This document shows, piece by piece, positions 1 to 8,938 of a DNA stretch of 64,000 nucleotides. Source of the stretch: Carnobacterium mobile DSM 4848 (GTDB lineage: Bacteria; Bacillota; Bacilli; Lactobacillales; Carnobacteriaceae); NCBI RefSeq assembly GCF_000744825.1, contig NZ_JQMR01000001.1, forward strand, positions 2,489,406-2,553,405. Reading direction: 5' to 3'. The stretch's first letter is position 1; each line of letters begins with the position of its first letter. The position numbers and the translations under genes are program-made. Below the pieces are notes generated by a model that was given only the letters and a program-made list of their open reading frames with translations, did not search any database and was not told the DNA's origin.

Positions 1-1
1 T

Positions 2-148
2 TTGTTGATTGAACACGATATGTCTTTAGTGATGAACGTATGCGAACGTATTTATGTTTTAGAGTATGGGCGGATGATCGCACATGGAACACCCAATGAA
101 ATCAAAAACAATAAAGCAGTTATCAAAGCTTATTTAGGTGGTGATTAG
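2..148 (+). CDS. livG: Branched-chain amino-acid ABC transporter ATPase, C-terminal fragment
   Basis: Only the last 48 codons lie in the window; the gene begins upstream of base 1. The peptide opens with LIEHDM, the switch-histidine (H-loop) region of an ABC ATPase, and ends in AYLGGD, the usual end of LivG/LivF proteins. The stop (146-148) is two bases before the ATG of livF, so the two are translationally coupled. In the family, LivG and LivF are the two cytoplasmic ATPases of the LivJHMGF importer for leucine, isoleucine and valine. The LivG assignment rests on position and the typical C-terminus. A general ABC ATPase is certain. Confidence 0.8.
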   Translation: MLIEHDMSLVMNVCERIYVLEYGRMIAHGTPNEIKNNKAVIKAYLGGD

Positions 149-150
149 GT

Positions 151-855
151 ATGTTACACGTAAACCAACTGACGATTCATTATGGCGTTATTCAAGCTAC
201 TAAAGAAGTGAGTTTTGAAGTCAATGAAGGAGAGATTGTTTCATTGATCGGAGCCAATGGAGCGGGTAAATCAACGATTCTTAAAGCGATTTCCGGATTG
301 CATCGCCCAACCTCAGGAGAAATTCTGTATAAAGGCCAACCGATCCAAAAAGAAACCACTAAAAAAATCGTTGAATTGGGTATCTCACAAGTTCCAGAAG
401 GTCGACATGTTTTCGGCGGAATGAGTGTTTTAGAAAATTTGGAGATGGGAGCGTATCTGCGCAAAGACAAAAGCGAGATCCAAAAGGATTTGGCAATGGT
501 TTTTGATCGTTTCCCCGTTTTAGGAGAACGCAAAAAGCAGGATACGGCTACTTTATCCGGCGGCGAACAACAGATGGTAGCGATGGGGCGGGCTTTAATG
601 TCACGGCCGAAGTTGCTGCTGCTGGATGAGCCTTCAATGGGATTGGCGCCGATTTTTATCAAAGAAATTTTTAATATCATTAAAATGATCAATGAGCAAG
701 GCACTACCATTTTACTGATTGAACAAAATGCTAAAGTAGCCTTGGAAATAGCAGATCGTGGCTATGTTTTAGAAACCGGAAAAATGGTCCAATCGGGTAC
801 AGGACAAGAATTGTTAGCCAGTGATGAAGTTCAAAAAGCTTACTTAGGAGGGTAA
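151..855 (+). CDS. livF: Branched-chain amino-acid ABC transporter ATPase LivF
   Basis: This 234-aa protein has all ABC ATPase motifs: Walker A GANGAGKST (about residues 33-41), the Q-loop region, signature LSGGEQQM (about 136) and Walker B LLLLDEPSMGLAP (about 156), then the switch histidine region (LLIEQN, where LivF proteins carry Q). VPEGRHVFGGMSVLENLEMGA is replaced by close family wording, and the short length with the AYLGG terminus is typical of LivF. It energises uptake of branched-chain amino acids at the inner face of the membrane together with LivG. It follows livG by two bases and precedes the CBS-ACT gene by five, so all three form the end of one operon. Confidence 0.93.
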   Translation: MLHVNQLTIHYGVIQATKEVSFEVNEGEIVSLIGANGAGKSTILKAISGLHRPTSGEILYKGQPIQKETTKKIVELGISQVPEGRHVFGGMSVLENLEMGAYLRKDKSEIQKDLAMVFDRFPVLGERKKQDTATLSGGEQQMVAMGRALMSRPKLLLLDEPSMGLAPIFIKEIFNIIKMINEQGTTILLIEQNAKVALEIADRGYVLETGKMVQSGTGQELLASDEVQKAYLGG

Positions 856-860
856 AAAGG

Positions 861-1517
861 ATGAATGTACAAAATTATATGACTGCAGAAGTCGTAACAG
901 TTCCTGAAGATACGAAAGTTCTTGAAGCACTCGACATTATGAAAGAACGCAATTTTCATCGGTTGCCAGTCGTTAGAAATGGACGGATGGTAGGGTTGAT
1001 AACGGAAGAGATCATTCAGGAAAACTCACCCTCAACTGCGACAAGTCTAAGTATTCATGAATTGAATTATTTGTTAACTAAAACGACTGTCGGCGATATC
1101 ATGCATAAAACAGTGGTAACGATCAGTGCAACGGATTTGCTCGAAGAAGCAGCAGTTAGAATGCTGGAAGACGAGGTCGGTGCTTTGCCAGTTGTAGAAG
1201 ATGAAGATAAAGTAATTGGAATCATCACAGATAAAGACCTTTTTAGAGCTTTTATTGACGTTATGGGGTACAACAACAAAGGCAGTCGGATCGTTATCGA
1301 CATTCCAGAGGATCATTCGGGAATATTAGAAGACATTACCAATATTTTGGCAGCAGATAATATCAGTATCAATCAAATCGCTGTTTACCGACAAAAAGAA
1401 GTCACTCAAGTCGTTATTCAAATGGATAGTCTTCAATTAGAAGAAATCAAAGAAATTTTAACCACAGAAGGGTATACAATCAGTTCAGCAATCTCTAAAG
1501 AACCTAAAAACAACTAG
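861..1517 (+). CDS. Two CBS domains plus ACT domain protein (AcuB-like)
   Basis: 218 aa, cytoplasmic. Two CBS motifs (about residues 7-58 and 78-130, with VTVPEDTKVLEAL and ITDKDLFRAF) are followed by an ACT domain (about 138-212, starting RIVIDIPEDHSG). CBS pairs bind adenine nucleotides and ACT domains bind small effectors, often amino acids, so the architecture is that of a sensor or allosteric regulator. It starts five bases after livF with a good AGGAGG site and ends at a strong terminator, so it is the last gene of the liv operon. A role in sensing branched-chain amino acids or energy state for the transporter is my inference. AcuB-like naming is by architecture only. Confidence 0.85.
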   Translation: MNVQNYMTAEVVTVPEDTKVLEALDIMKERNFHRLPVVRNGRMVGLITEEIIQENSPSTATSLSIHELNYLLTKTTVGDIMHKTVVTISATDLLEEAAVRMLEDEVGALPVVEDEDKVIGIITDKDLFRAFIDVMGYNNKGSRIVIDIPEDHSGILEDITNILAADNISINQIAVYRQKEVTQVVIQMDSLQLEEIKEILTTEGYTISSAISKEPKNN

Positions 1518-1545
1518 AATGGGACATTGCGCCCATTCTTTTTTT
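1517..1545 (+). terminator. Rho-independent terminator after liv operon
   Basis: GAATGGG and its complement GCCCATTC enclose a 7-nt loop, followed by seven T. It lies directly after the CBS-ACT stop. Confidence 0.88.
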
Positions 1546-1554
1546 GCTGAGTAG

Positions 1555-1830
1555 TGTATAATAATTTTTTCTGCATTCAATGTCTAGCGGGACAAGTCTG
1601 CCTCTCGGAAATTAGATAAATAAAGGGCCTAAAGTCTCGCTACGCGAGCTTTATACTAGTCGACGTAACCAGCTAAAGCTGGAAGTCTCCTAGCAATTGC
1701 GCTCTATGATGCTCATTTGCCATGGCTCTTGCCATTTTAATGGCTTAGAGACATGGTACACTTGAGCTTTGCTCACAGTGATACTTTCCTAAATTTCTTT
1801 CGAGTCATGGCGGACTTGTCCCGCTTTTCT
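1555..1830. repeat. R3 palindrome-rich interspersed repeat, copy 1
   Basis: The segment is closely similar to 23224-23436. The ends are inverted: GCGGGACAAGTCTGCC at 1587 matches the reverse complement of the segment ending at 1824 (GGCGGACTTGTCCCGC). Inside are short perfect hairpins CTCGC-TA-CGCGAG and CCAGCT-AA-AGCTGG. Copy 1 holds about 60 extra bases (about 1718-1780), themselves palindromic, absent from copy 2. No open reading frame is convincing. It fits a MITE-like or structured-RNA repeat. No target duplication was obvious. Confidence 0.75.
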
Positions 1831-1938
1831 TGTTTTCTTAAAGAAATCATAATCAGGCTTAAGTAGGAGACAAAGGGAAATGAATTAGTGTAAAATGAAA
1901 AGTGAAAACATCAGAAGAAAATGGGGGTTAGCAAAAAA

Positions 1939-2916
1939 ATGAATAAACTAAAAAAAATAGGCATCACGACCATTGCTGCAGCTAGTTTTATTGGAGCTTC
2001 AATCAGTATGATTCCTGCTGTTGCTTTTGCTGCATCAGACGGAATCGATACAACGGTGATTGATGAAAAATGGGGTAAACCAACATTTGTATATGGTGGC
2101 GGACTATCCGACAGCCAAATCAAAGAAACCGAAAAATTATTAGGTATTGAGGAGCCTGAAAATGTTGCGAGTGTTGCTGTGACTGGCTCTGATTTGGTGA
2201 ATTACTTAAAAGAAGGTTCAGGAAATACCGCAAATATGATTTCATCGGTTCTGGTGCAAAAAGAAGGTTCCGGCAAAGGGGTAGAGGTTACGATTGAGAC
2301 TCCTGAGAACATTACACAAATTACGCAAGATCAGTATGCGAATGCAGCTATTACGGCTGGAGTAAATGACGCAAAAATAATGGTTGCCAGTGTCAGTAAA
2401 GTAACAGGAGAAAGTGCCTTAACCGGTATTTACAAAGCTTTTGATGTTAACGGTGAAGACTTGGATCAAGATCGAATGGAAATTGCTCAAAAAGAACTGG
2501 AAACAACTAATGATATTGCACAAGAAAATGCTGAAAAGTCTGATTTTGATTCTGCCAAATTCGATCAAGCGATCATTGAAATCAAACAAGCTTTGGCAGA
2601 TTTAAAAGAACAACAAGGCAAACTGGCAACGAAAGAAGATATTGAACAAATCATCAACGATGCATTAAAGAACAACCAATTAGAAAATGTGGTCACACAA
2701 GACCAAATTGATCAATTAATGGCTTTATTTGAAAAATACCAACAAACTAGTGCGATTGACTCAGCAGAAGTGAAAGAACAGCTGAAACAGTTATCAGATA
2801 CTGTCCAATCAAAATTTGGTGACGCACTTCAACAAGCAAAAGACAGCGGTGTACTAGACAAAGTCGGAGATTTCTTCCGTCAAATCTGGGAAGCCATTGT
2901 AGGCCTATTTAATTAA
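1939..2916 (+). CDS. Secreted DUF1002 family protein (YpuA-like)
   Basis: A 325-aa exported protein. The N-terminus (MNKLKKIG, a hydrophobic run, AVAFAA then SDG) is a Sec signal peptide with cleavage after AFA or FAA. The mature part begins with a DUF1002 region (to about residue 190, with the YGGGLSDSQ and VTGSDLVNYL segments) followed by a charged helical stretch with coiled-coil character (about 190-310) and a short hydrophobic end. An in-frame ATG exists at 1921, but the GGGGGT ribosome site at 1923-1928 sits correctly for the ATG at 1939. It stands alone between the R3 repeat and a strong terminator. The function of DUF1002 proteins is not established. Confidence 0.85.
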   Translation: MNKLKKIGITTIAAASFIGASISMIPAVAFAASDGIDTTVIDEKWGKPTFVYGGGLSDSQIKETEKLLGIEEPENVASVAVTGSDLVNYLKEGSGNTANMISSVLVQKEGSGKGVEVTIETPENITQITQDQYANAAITAGVNDAKIMVASVSKVTGESALTGIYKAFDVNGEDLDQDRMEIAQKELETTNDIAQENAEKSDFDSAKFDQAIIEIKQALADLKEQQGKLATKEDIEQIINDALKNNQLENVVTQDQIDQLMALFEKYQQTSAIDSAEVKEQLKQLSDTVQSKFGDALQQAKDSGVLDKVGDFFRQIWEAIVGLFN

Positions 2917-2947
2917 GTAAAAAATAAAGTAATAGCTTAGAAAACGT

Positions 2948-2998
2948 GCAAGAAAATTTGAAGCGGATAATCAATTTCAAATTTTCTTGCTTTTTTTT
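2948..2998 (+). terminator. Rho-independent terminator after DUF1002 gene
   Basis: A 15-bp perfect stem (GCAAGAAAATTTGAA pairing with TTCAAATTTTCTTGC) is followed by eight T. Confidence 0.93.
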
Positions 2999-3242
2999 CA
3001 TAAATACAGCTTATTTAACAAAAACTAGTGCCGTTATGAACTAACCTTTACGAATATGGAATTAAGTTTTGATAAACTTGCCTTTCCATAGTAAACTGTA
3101 GGGGCAGGCTATATTCTCGTCGTTAAGTACTTTCAAAGCAGTAAAAAGCACGGTAGAGATAAGGCAAGCTAGTTGGGCTTTTCCTTTCAAACAAAGAGAC
3201 AGCTGATTTTATGCTTAGTTTTAAATTAGAAAAGGAGATTTA
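2999..3242. other. Intergenic region upstream of dsdA
   Basis: No gene was recognised. A plausible sigma-A promoter is TTGATA (about 3067) with a 17-base spacer to TAAACT (about 3090). That leaves a leader of about 140 bases before dsdA, in which I see no known riboswitch. Confidence 0.35.
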
Positions 3243-4616
3243 ATGATGAGTAGGAACATAGTAAGGGGCAAAACGATTGCTGATTGGCAAGAACAAGTGC
3301 CTTTATTAAAAGACATTCAAGCAACAAAAGAAGTTTTTTGGATCAATCCGAATAAAGAAAATTTTCAAACAGCTTCGGAAAAAGCGATGTTTTCAAAAAA
3401 AGATGTAGATGAAGCAGAGGCGCGTTTAGCCCGTTTTGCAGCATACTTAGCAGTTGAATTTCCAGAAACACGCCCAACTAATGGGATAATCGAATCGCCG
3501 ATTACTGAAATTTCCAATATGAAAACATACCTTGAAGAAACATACCATGAAACGATAAAAGGAAATCTATGGTTAAAACGCGATGATTTATTGCCGATAG
3601 CCGGAACGATCAAAGCTCGAGGCGCTATTTATGAAGTACTAAAACATGCGGAAGACTTAGCTTTAGAACATGGGCTTCTTACATCTATTGAAGAAAACTA
3701 TGCTGTATTTGCAAGTGAAAAGTTCCGAGCGTTCTTTTCTAATTATAAAATTACAGTAGGTACAACCGGTAATTTGGGGATTAGTGTAGGTGTCGTAGGT
3801 GCAAAGCTTGGTTTTGAAGTCATTGTTCATATGTCCGTAGAAGCCAAACAATGGAAAAAGGATTATTTGCGCAGCCAAGGAGTTGTTGTGATTGAGCATG
3901 CCTCTGATTTTACAAAAGCTGTCACTAAAGGCCGCCAAGAATCTGACTTAGATCCAATGAGTTATTTTGTGGATGATGAGCATTCTGAAGATCTTTTTCT
4001 AGGTTATACAGTAGCTGCTAATCGCTTAAAAGGTCAATTAAAAGAAAAAAATATCTTAGTGGATGCAGACCATCCTTTATTTGTTTATTTACCATGTGGC
4101 ATCGGTGGTTCGCCAGGCGGGATCACATTTGGCTTAAAGCAAATTTATGGCGACAATGTTCATTGCTTCTTTGCAGAACCAACGCATGTTCCTTCTATGC
4201 TGGTCGGTCTGTTGACAGGCGAGTACGATGGCGTGACGGTCAAAGACTTTGGTTTAGATGGGTTAACAGTGGCAGATGGGTTAGCGGTACCGCGTACTTC
4301 AGGCTTTGTAGCTAAAGTATTAGAAGATTTCTTTAGCGGCTCCTATACAATAGACGATCATCAAACCTATGAACTACTAAGTACTTTGATCGATCAAGAA
4401 GAAATCTATTTAGAGCCGGCAGCATTAGCAGGTGTACCTGGTTCTGTCCGTCTTTTTCAATCTGCTGCAGGGAAGAAGTACCTTCAAGACCATCACTTGG
4501 CTGACAAAATGGACCAAGCCACTCATATTGCTTGGGCAACTGGCGGAAGTATGGTTCCTAAAGAAGACATGGATCTTTTTTATCAACAAGGTCAAAAAAC
4601 TGAAAAAGTAGTTTAA
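3243..4616 (+). CDS. dsdA: D-serine ammonia-lyase (D-serine dehydratase)
   Basis: A 457-aa PLP enzyme of fold type II; family members are about 440-450 aa. It converts D-serine to pyruvate and ammonia through 2-aminoacrylate. The PLP lysine lies in AGTIKARGAIYEV (about residue 122), the phosphate-binding glycine loop is PCGIGGSPGG (about 283), and the long N-terminal domain (about 1-75) specific to DsdA is present. Two adjacent ATGs (3243, 3246) follow AAAGGAGAT. The next gene encodes RidA, which removes the reactive 2-aminoacrylate released by this reaction, a neat functional pair. No LysR-type dsdC regulator or dsdX transporter is nearby. Confidence 0.93.
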   Translation: MMSRNIVRGKTIADWQEQVPLLKDIQATKEVFWINPNKENFQTASEKAMFSKKDVDEAEARLARFAAYLAVEFPETRPTNGIIESPITEISNMKTYLEETYHETIKGNLWLKRDDLLPIAGTIKARGAIYEVLKHAEDLALEHGLLTSIEENYAVFASEKFRAFFSNYKITVGTTGNLGISVGVVGAKLGFEVIVHMSVEAKQWKKDYLRSQGVVVIEHASDFTKAVTKGRQESDLDPMSYFVDDEHSEDLFLGYTVAANRLKGQLKEKNILVDADHPLFVYLPCGIGGSPGGITFGLKQIYGDNVHCFFAEPTHVPSMLVGLLTGEYDGVTVKDFGLDGLTVADGLAVPRTSGFVAKVLEDFFSGSYTIDDHQTYELLSTLIDQEEIYLEPAALAGVPGSVRLFQSAAGKKYLQDHHLADKMDQATHIAWATGGSMVPKEDMDLFYQQGQKTEKVV

Positions 4617-4652
4617 TAATAAAATACAAAAATCGTTATAGGGGGAATAGGA

Positions 4653-5036
4653 ATGTTAGAAACCATTTATACTGAACATGCACCAAAACCAATCGGACCA
4701 TATGCGCAAGGCATTAAAGTTGGAGAATTTGTTTATCCCGCTGGACAACTTGGGGTAGATCCTCTATCTGGAAAACTAGTAGCTGATACGATTAAGGAAC
4801 AAACGGAACAAGCTATCAAAAACCTATCAGCAGTATTAGAAGAAGCGGGTTCTTCTTTGGAACAGGTGGTTAAAACAACTTGTTATTTGTCCACAATGGA
4901 AAACTTTCAAGGATTTAACGAAGTGTACGAGGAGCAATTTAACGGGCATAAACCAGCACGTACTTGTTTTGCAGTACAAGAGTTGCCGTTAAAAGCACTC
5001 TGCGAAATCGAAGTTGTCGCTGTTTTAAAGAAATAA
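4653..5036 (+). CDS. ridA: RidA family 2-iminobutanoate/2-iminopropanoate deaminase
   Basis: 127 aa, the usual length for the YjgF/YER057c/UK114 family. It hydrolyses enamine/imine intermediates made by PLP dehydratases. The active-site arginine is in PARTCFAV (about residue 103), and the N-terminal PIGPYAQG and terminal IEVVAV segments are diagnostic. It begins 36 bases after dsdA with a GGGGGAAT ribosome site and is followed by a terminator, so dsdA-ridA is very likely one operon. A role in detoxifying 2-aminoacrylate from DsdA follows from known RidA chemistry; the specific pairing here is inferred from adjacency. Confidence 0.93.
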   Translation: MLETIYTEHAPKPIGPYAQGIKVGEFVYPAGQLGVDPLSGKLVADTIKEQTEQAIKNLSAVLEEAGSSLEQVVKTTCYLSTMENFQGFNEVYEEQFNGHKPARTCFAVQELPLKALCEIEVVAVLKK

Positions 5037-5042
5037 GAAAAG

Positions 5043-5092
5043 AAAAACGTAGAAAGCTGCCAAAATAACTTTTGGTACTTTCTACGTTTTTT
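5043..5092 (+). terminator. Terminator after ridA
   Basis: AAAACGTAGAAAG pairs with CTTTCTACGTTTT, with a further inner stem (CCAAAA/TTTTGG) and a T-run. An 8-bp hairpin (CTCGTTTA/TAAACGAG) follows at 5119-5142 with no T-run. Confidence 0.88.
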
Positions 5093-5200
5093 CATTTATT
5101 GATGATTTTTGTTCCAGCTCGTTTATTTTTGGGTAAACGAGTCCTAAAAAGAGATGAGTTTGTTCCAAAAGAGATGTGTTCTCTGAAAGTCAGAGCAGTT

Positions 5201-6169
5201 TTATTCAAAATCGAAATGTAAACCCCATTTTTCTCTTAAGGTATCCATTATTTCAGTCACATCATAAGTCAAATCAAGGGAACTATGGTCTTCTTTTGAA
5301 CGAATCATTTCATTTACATGAGCAATTTCATAATTCATTGCTTGTAGAGTATCACCGGCTTGAATCCTATCAACTGTCCCATCAGAATGAGTCAATGTAG
5401 CTTCATCGGCTCTTGGAAAGTCTGTTACAGTCAAATAACCATTTTCAAACGCTACGATTCCTTGTTTTGGCATTTTAGCTCGGAAAGTGAAAGAAACAGT
5501 AGCTATTTCATCATCAGCGTTTTTTAATAACACACCTGCTTGCTCATCAACACCTGTTTCATAAAAATTCATCGTAGTCAAAATTTCATTCGGTTGGCTT
5601 GATAAAAAAAAGCGGGCAAATGAAAGTGCATAAGTTCCAATATCTAACAATGCACCGCCAGCGATCTCTTTATTAAAGAAACGATTAGTCGGATCAGTTT
5701 CTTTCAAACTGCCAAATGAAACTTGGATCATTTTCAACTTACCTAAAGAACCGTCGGCCATAACCTTTTTAAGTTCTTGGTAAAGCGGCATGTGGTAAAT
5801 AGTCATAGCTTCTGCCAACACCAATTCTTTTTCTTTTGCTACTTTCATCGCAGCTTCTAATTGTTGGTTATTCATTACCATCGCTTTTTCACAAAGGACG
5901 TGCTTTCCGTTTTTTAAGCTTTTTAAAATTAGATCAGCATGGTGGCTGTGCGGTGTTGCAATGTAAACAACATCGACATTTGGATCTGACAGCAACTCAT
6001 CGTAACTGCCATAAGCTTTTTCAATACCGTGTTTTTCAGCAAATTCACTAGCTTTTTCAATCGTTCTGGATCCAGCAGCATAAATTTTTGCGTCTTCAGC
6101 TGCAAAAGTAGCAGCAAAACTTGAAGCAATTGAGCCTAATCCTAAAATACCCCAATTTAATTCTTTCAT
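5201..6169 (-). CDS. Gfo/Idh/MocA family NAD(P)-dependent oxidoreductase
   Basis: 322 aa. An N-terminal Rossmann fold (WGILGLGSIASSFA, residues about 6-19) and the LCEKAMVMN segment (about 93), equivalent to the family EKP lysine motif, are followed by the C-terminal alpha/beta domain that carries the substrate. The start is set by a GAGGAGG site upstream of ATG. In the LCEKAM motif the usual proline is alanine, a common variant in this subfamily. Members oxidise or reduce sugars, inositols and trans-dihydrodiols; the substrate here cannot be read from sequence. It is transcribed alone, convergent with dsdA-ridA. Confidence 0.88.
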   Translation of the reverse strand: MKELNWGILGLGSIASSFAATFAAEDAKIYAAGSRTIEKASEFAEKHGIEKAYGSYDELLSDPNVDVVYIATPHSHHADLILKSLKNGKHVLCEKAMVMNNQQLEAAMKVAKEKELVLAEAMTIYHMPLYQELKKVMADGSLGKLKMIQVSFGSLKETDPTNRFFNKEIAGGALLDIGTYALSFARFFLSSQPNEILTTMNFYETGVDEQAGVLLKNADDEIATVSFTFRAKMPKQGIVAFENGYLTVTDFPRADEATLTHSDGTVDRIQAGDTLQAMNYEIAHVNEMIRSKEDHSSLDLTYDVTEIMDTLREKWGLHFDFE

Positions 6170-6456
6170 TTATTTTCCTCCTCAATGTACCGATGCAAAT
6201 ACTATAAATATTTTTCCTTTCTATTGTAACAACGCAATGAAATGAAAGCAATGGAAAGCCTTACAGAATAAATTACGTTGTACCATTTTTTGTGAAAATA
6301 ACTAGCATAGAAATAAGCCGTAGGCTTCATTATTTGTAAAATAGCGAAAAGTAGTCAGTTCATTCCATGGTTTGTGTAAAAAAAGCGTCTGTTTTTTAAC
6401 TCCGCTTTTATTTTTGCGCACGCCAAATAAACTATCCCTTCTAATTTTTTAAAAAA

Positions 6457-7731
6457 TTAAGCTACCCAAGCAGTTAGATGAGCTAGATGGTTTTTACTGA
6501 TCTTATCTTTCGCAAAGGCTAACATAATGAGAAAAGTCATTGTCACAAAAAGATTCAGTTTCTTTTTTCCTCGTATCGTATGATTCTCAAATAGGTAATC
6601 TCGATCGATTCGTCCATTTACTCGCTCAATAGAGGTTCGCTTTTTGTAGATTCGTTTGAACTTAAAACTATCCCTAGCGACTTTGTTAAATATACGTCTG
6701 TCTTCTTCACGTTTTATTCTGAAAAGCCGGTTATCCTGATATTGAGGTTTAAATCCATAACGTAAAGAATCTGTTTTCTTATCATATCCCTTATACGCTA
6801 GCTTTATCTCATTTCCTTTTCCATCGACATAGGAAACGGCTCCATTATACGTATAAATCAAATCTGAATCTCGATATTGTTTGGTTAGCGTATCTTTATC
6901 CCACTGGTTTTTAATATCAATAATGGGAATTATTTCTTTAGATTCAATGAGACTTAATAATGGAGCTCCATCATATCCTCTGTCAGCTAGAAGATAGTCA
7001 CACTGTTTTGCTTGTGAGGTAGAAAAATGTTTGATCAGTCTTTTTGCGACCGTCGGTTCGCCTTCAGATGCTTTAGTCACTTCGTAGGCTACAGGCAATT
7101 CATAATTTGCATCAACGATTAAATGAAGTCGATAACCAAACCATGTTTTCTTCTTTGTTATCTTCTCGCCATTGGCTGTCGTAGTGGTATATTGTTTTAG
7201 TGTGAAATCTGCTTCAGTATCTCTTCTGCCATCATGTTCTACTTTTTTATTTGGTTTTGTAGCATAAGAAGGGATGATTTTTCCATCTAAAGCTAACGTT
7301 TGCCCAAATCCATCCAGTGTTTCATATAAAGTAGTGACCAATTCAGTAAACATCTCATCTAATAGGTGTTGATGGAGCAGTAACTTTTTTAAAAATCGAG
7401 AAAAAGCAGCTTCTGTGGGAGCTAGTTGAACCCTATACCTTCCTTTTTGTGAGCGCGAAAAATGAGGTTGAAAGCCGCATAGTTCTCTGAGTTGGCTATT
7501 CCGCTTCAACTCTCGAATCAAAGAAGCGACAGAGCGATGTTGAAAGACAAAACTAGCTACGAAAGCACGCCACATGGTATGAACTGGATAATCATTTCTG
7601 CCCTTTCCACGTTCTTCTTCTAATGCAGTTAACAGGTTTTCATCCGGTAATGCAGTTAATAGATCATTCAACTTTTCTAAATCGCCTAATTCATGGTTTT
7701 CAAATAATGATAATTGTGTTATTCTATTCAT
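6457..7731 (-). mobile_element. IS transposase, IS4/IS5-superfamily DDE (IS1182-like)
   Basis: A 424-aa intact transposase. The N-terminal DUF772-like domain covers about residues 30-130; the DDE RNase-H fold follows, with the first aspartate in LALDGKII (about 175), the second in LLADRGYDG (about 263) and the glutamate in KKRTSIERVNGR (about 379). A strong AAGGAGGT site precedes the ATG. I could not fix the insertion ends: the only end-like match, AAAAAAAGCGTCTG near 6380 versus GAGGCACTTTTTCTC near 7790, is weak. The element lies between an oxidoreductase and a hypothetical gene and interrupts neither visibly. Confidence 0.85.
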
Positions 7732-7844
7732 GGGAAAAGTGACCTCCTTATATGAGTCTGATAACCATATTTTACTACTGTTTCAGTAGTTTGAGGCACT
7801 TTTTCTCTTATTTTTTTAATTAGTCGCAAAATACCAAAAATGAT

Positions 7845-7900
7845 AAATCGCCAATAAGAAAATGCTGATACAGCAGTCTTTCTTATTGGCGATTTTTATT
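7845..7900 (+). terminator. Long hairpin, probable bidirectional terminator
   Basis: AAATCGCCAATAAGAAA pairs perfectly with TTTCTTATTGGCGATTT around a 17-nt loop that has a small CTG/CAG stem. It is followed by T-rich sequence and lies outside the transposase 5' end. Confidence 0.7.
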
Positions 7901-8045
7901 TTAACCACATTTACAGCCTTAGAGCTCCATGGGCTCGCCAACAACGTGATTTATTCTTACACTTTAGTTTTTTTAGCTTTAAGTGTAAAATGGAATTAGC
8001 ACTTATAAAGTAATTTATCCAGCTAGAAAGAAAGGGGACTGTATT
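7901..8045. promoter_or_regulatory. Upstream region of hypothetical gene with inverted repeat
   Basis: TTACACTT (7957-7964) and AAGTGTAA (7981-7988) form an 8-bp inverted repeat with a 16-base gap. It sits about 60 bases upstream of the start codon and could be an operator overlapping the promoter. The neighbouring protein has a possible DNA-binding region, so autoregulation is conceivable. Confidence 0.35.
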
Positions 8046-8573
8046 ATGCAAGAAGCACTTATTCAGATTGTTTTACACACGATCAAAGAAAAATATATGA
8101 GTGAAAAAGCCTTTTATTCAACCCAATTAGATATCACTCCGCAAAACTGGGACCGTTGGAAAAATGGCGAACTCAATTTAAGACCGAATAATATGCAGGC
8201 AATCATTAATTTATTTACTGATTATGAATGGATGCTTGTCCAAAAAGTTATTCGAAATGCTACTTTTTTCCCAGAAGTAGAAGCCAAACCCATTGGAGAA
8301 TACGCAGCTATTAAATTTCATGTGGCTAAAAAATGGGTCAATAGCGGCAACGCTGAACTAGAGTTCCAAACAGAAAATGAAGAAGAGTCAGATGAACAAC
8401 ACCGTAAATTAAATGGGACAGTATTGAGAATTGAAATGAACTACGATTTTTGGAGTTATAAAGATCGAATTGAGCTGCGATTGCCGGGTGTGATTCAGCA
8501 GCAAATTGAAACAGAAAAACAAGACCTTCTTGAATGGTTCAAAGAAAATGTGGAAGAACATTACCCTATCTAA
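8046..8573 (+). CDS. Hypothetical protein with possible helix-turn-helix start
   Basis: 175 aa, cytoplasmic, not recognised as a named family. Residues about 20-60 (YSTQLDITPQNWDRWKNGEL, then a helix) resemble the recognition-helix part of XRE-type DNA-binding domains. The rest is acidic alpha/beta, with a charged linker (EEESDEQ, about 115) and a helical C-terminus. An AAAGGGG ribosome site precedes the ATG, and a terminator follows, so it is a single-gene unit. A regulator of the XRE type is the best guess, but only the N-terminal third supports it. Confidence 0.6.
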   Translation: MQEALIQIVLHTIKEKYMSEKAFYSTQLDITPQNWDRWKNGELNLRPNNMQAIINLFTDYEWMLVQKVIRNATFFPEVEAKPIGEYAAIKFHVAKKWVNSGNAELEFQTENEEESDEQHRKLNGTVLRIEMNYDFWSYKDRIELRLPGVIQQQIETEKQDLLEWFKENVEEHYPI

Positions 8574-8591
8574 ACGAGTCTTATATGGAAG

Positions 8592-8630
8592 AAAAAAACT
8601 GTATTCGGAATTCCTCCGTGCAGTTTTTTT
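8592..8630 (+). terminator. Terminator after hypothetical gene
   Basis: AAAAAAACTG pairs with CAGTTTTTTT around a loop containing a small CGGAATTCCTCCG stem. Confidence 0.8.
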
Positions 8631-8938
8631 GTATTTTCTCTCCATTAGCGCAACTTTTTTATGACGATTTTAGCGATTAATGTTATTATAGAAGATGAAA
8701 CAAAAAGGACACGCTTTTGAATGAAATCATTGTGTTTATGAGCAGCATCAGTGAGAGAAAGCGAGTTGGAGGAAAATGCATCAATGGTGAATTTGCCAAG
8801 AAATAAAGAAACGTAAACAGAGGATGGGTATTTTCTGCCAAACTTAAAATGGTTGGTAAAGCAAATGCAGTAGTTCATTTTTTATTTCTGGTCTAAAAAT
8901 GATTTTTGGTAAACTTGAATAGAATGGGGCTTTAAAAT
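8631..8938. other. Gene-free stretch before VanY-type gene
   Basis: About 300 bases without a supported gene. It contains scattered ribosome-site-like purine runs but no ORF of convincing composition on either strand. The promoter of the carboxypeptidase gene should lie near its 3' end (TTGAATAGAAT close to 8918 is a weak candidate). Confidence 0.3.

Noticed and set aside
8645..8878. 77-codon minus-strand frame
   Set aside because: No ribosome site, unlike any protein, and no support from context; left as intergenic.
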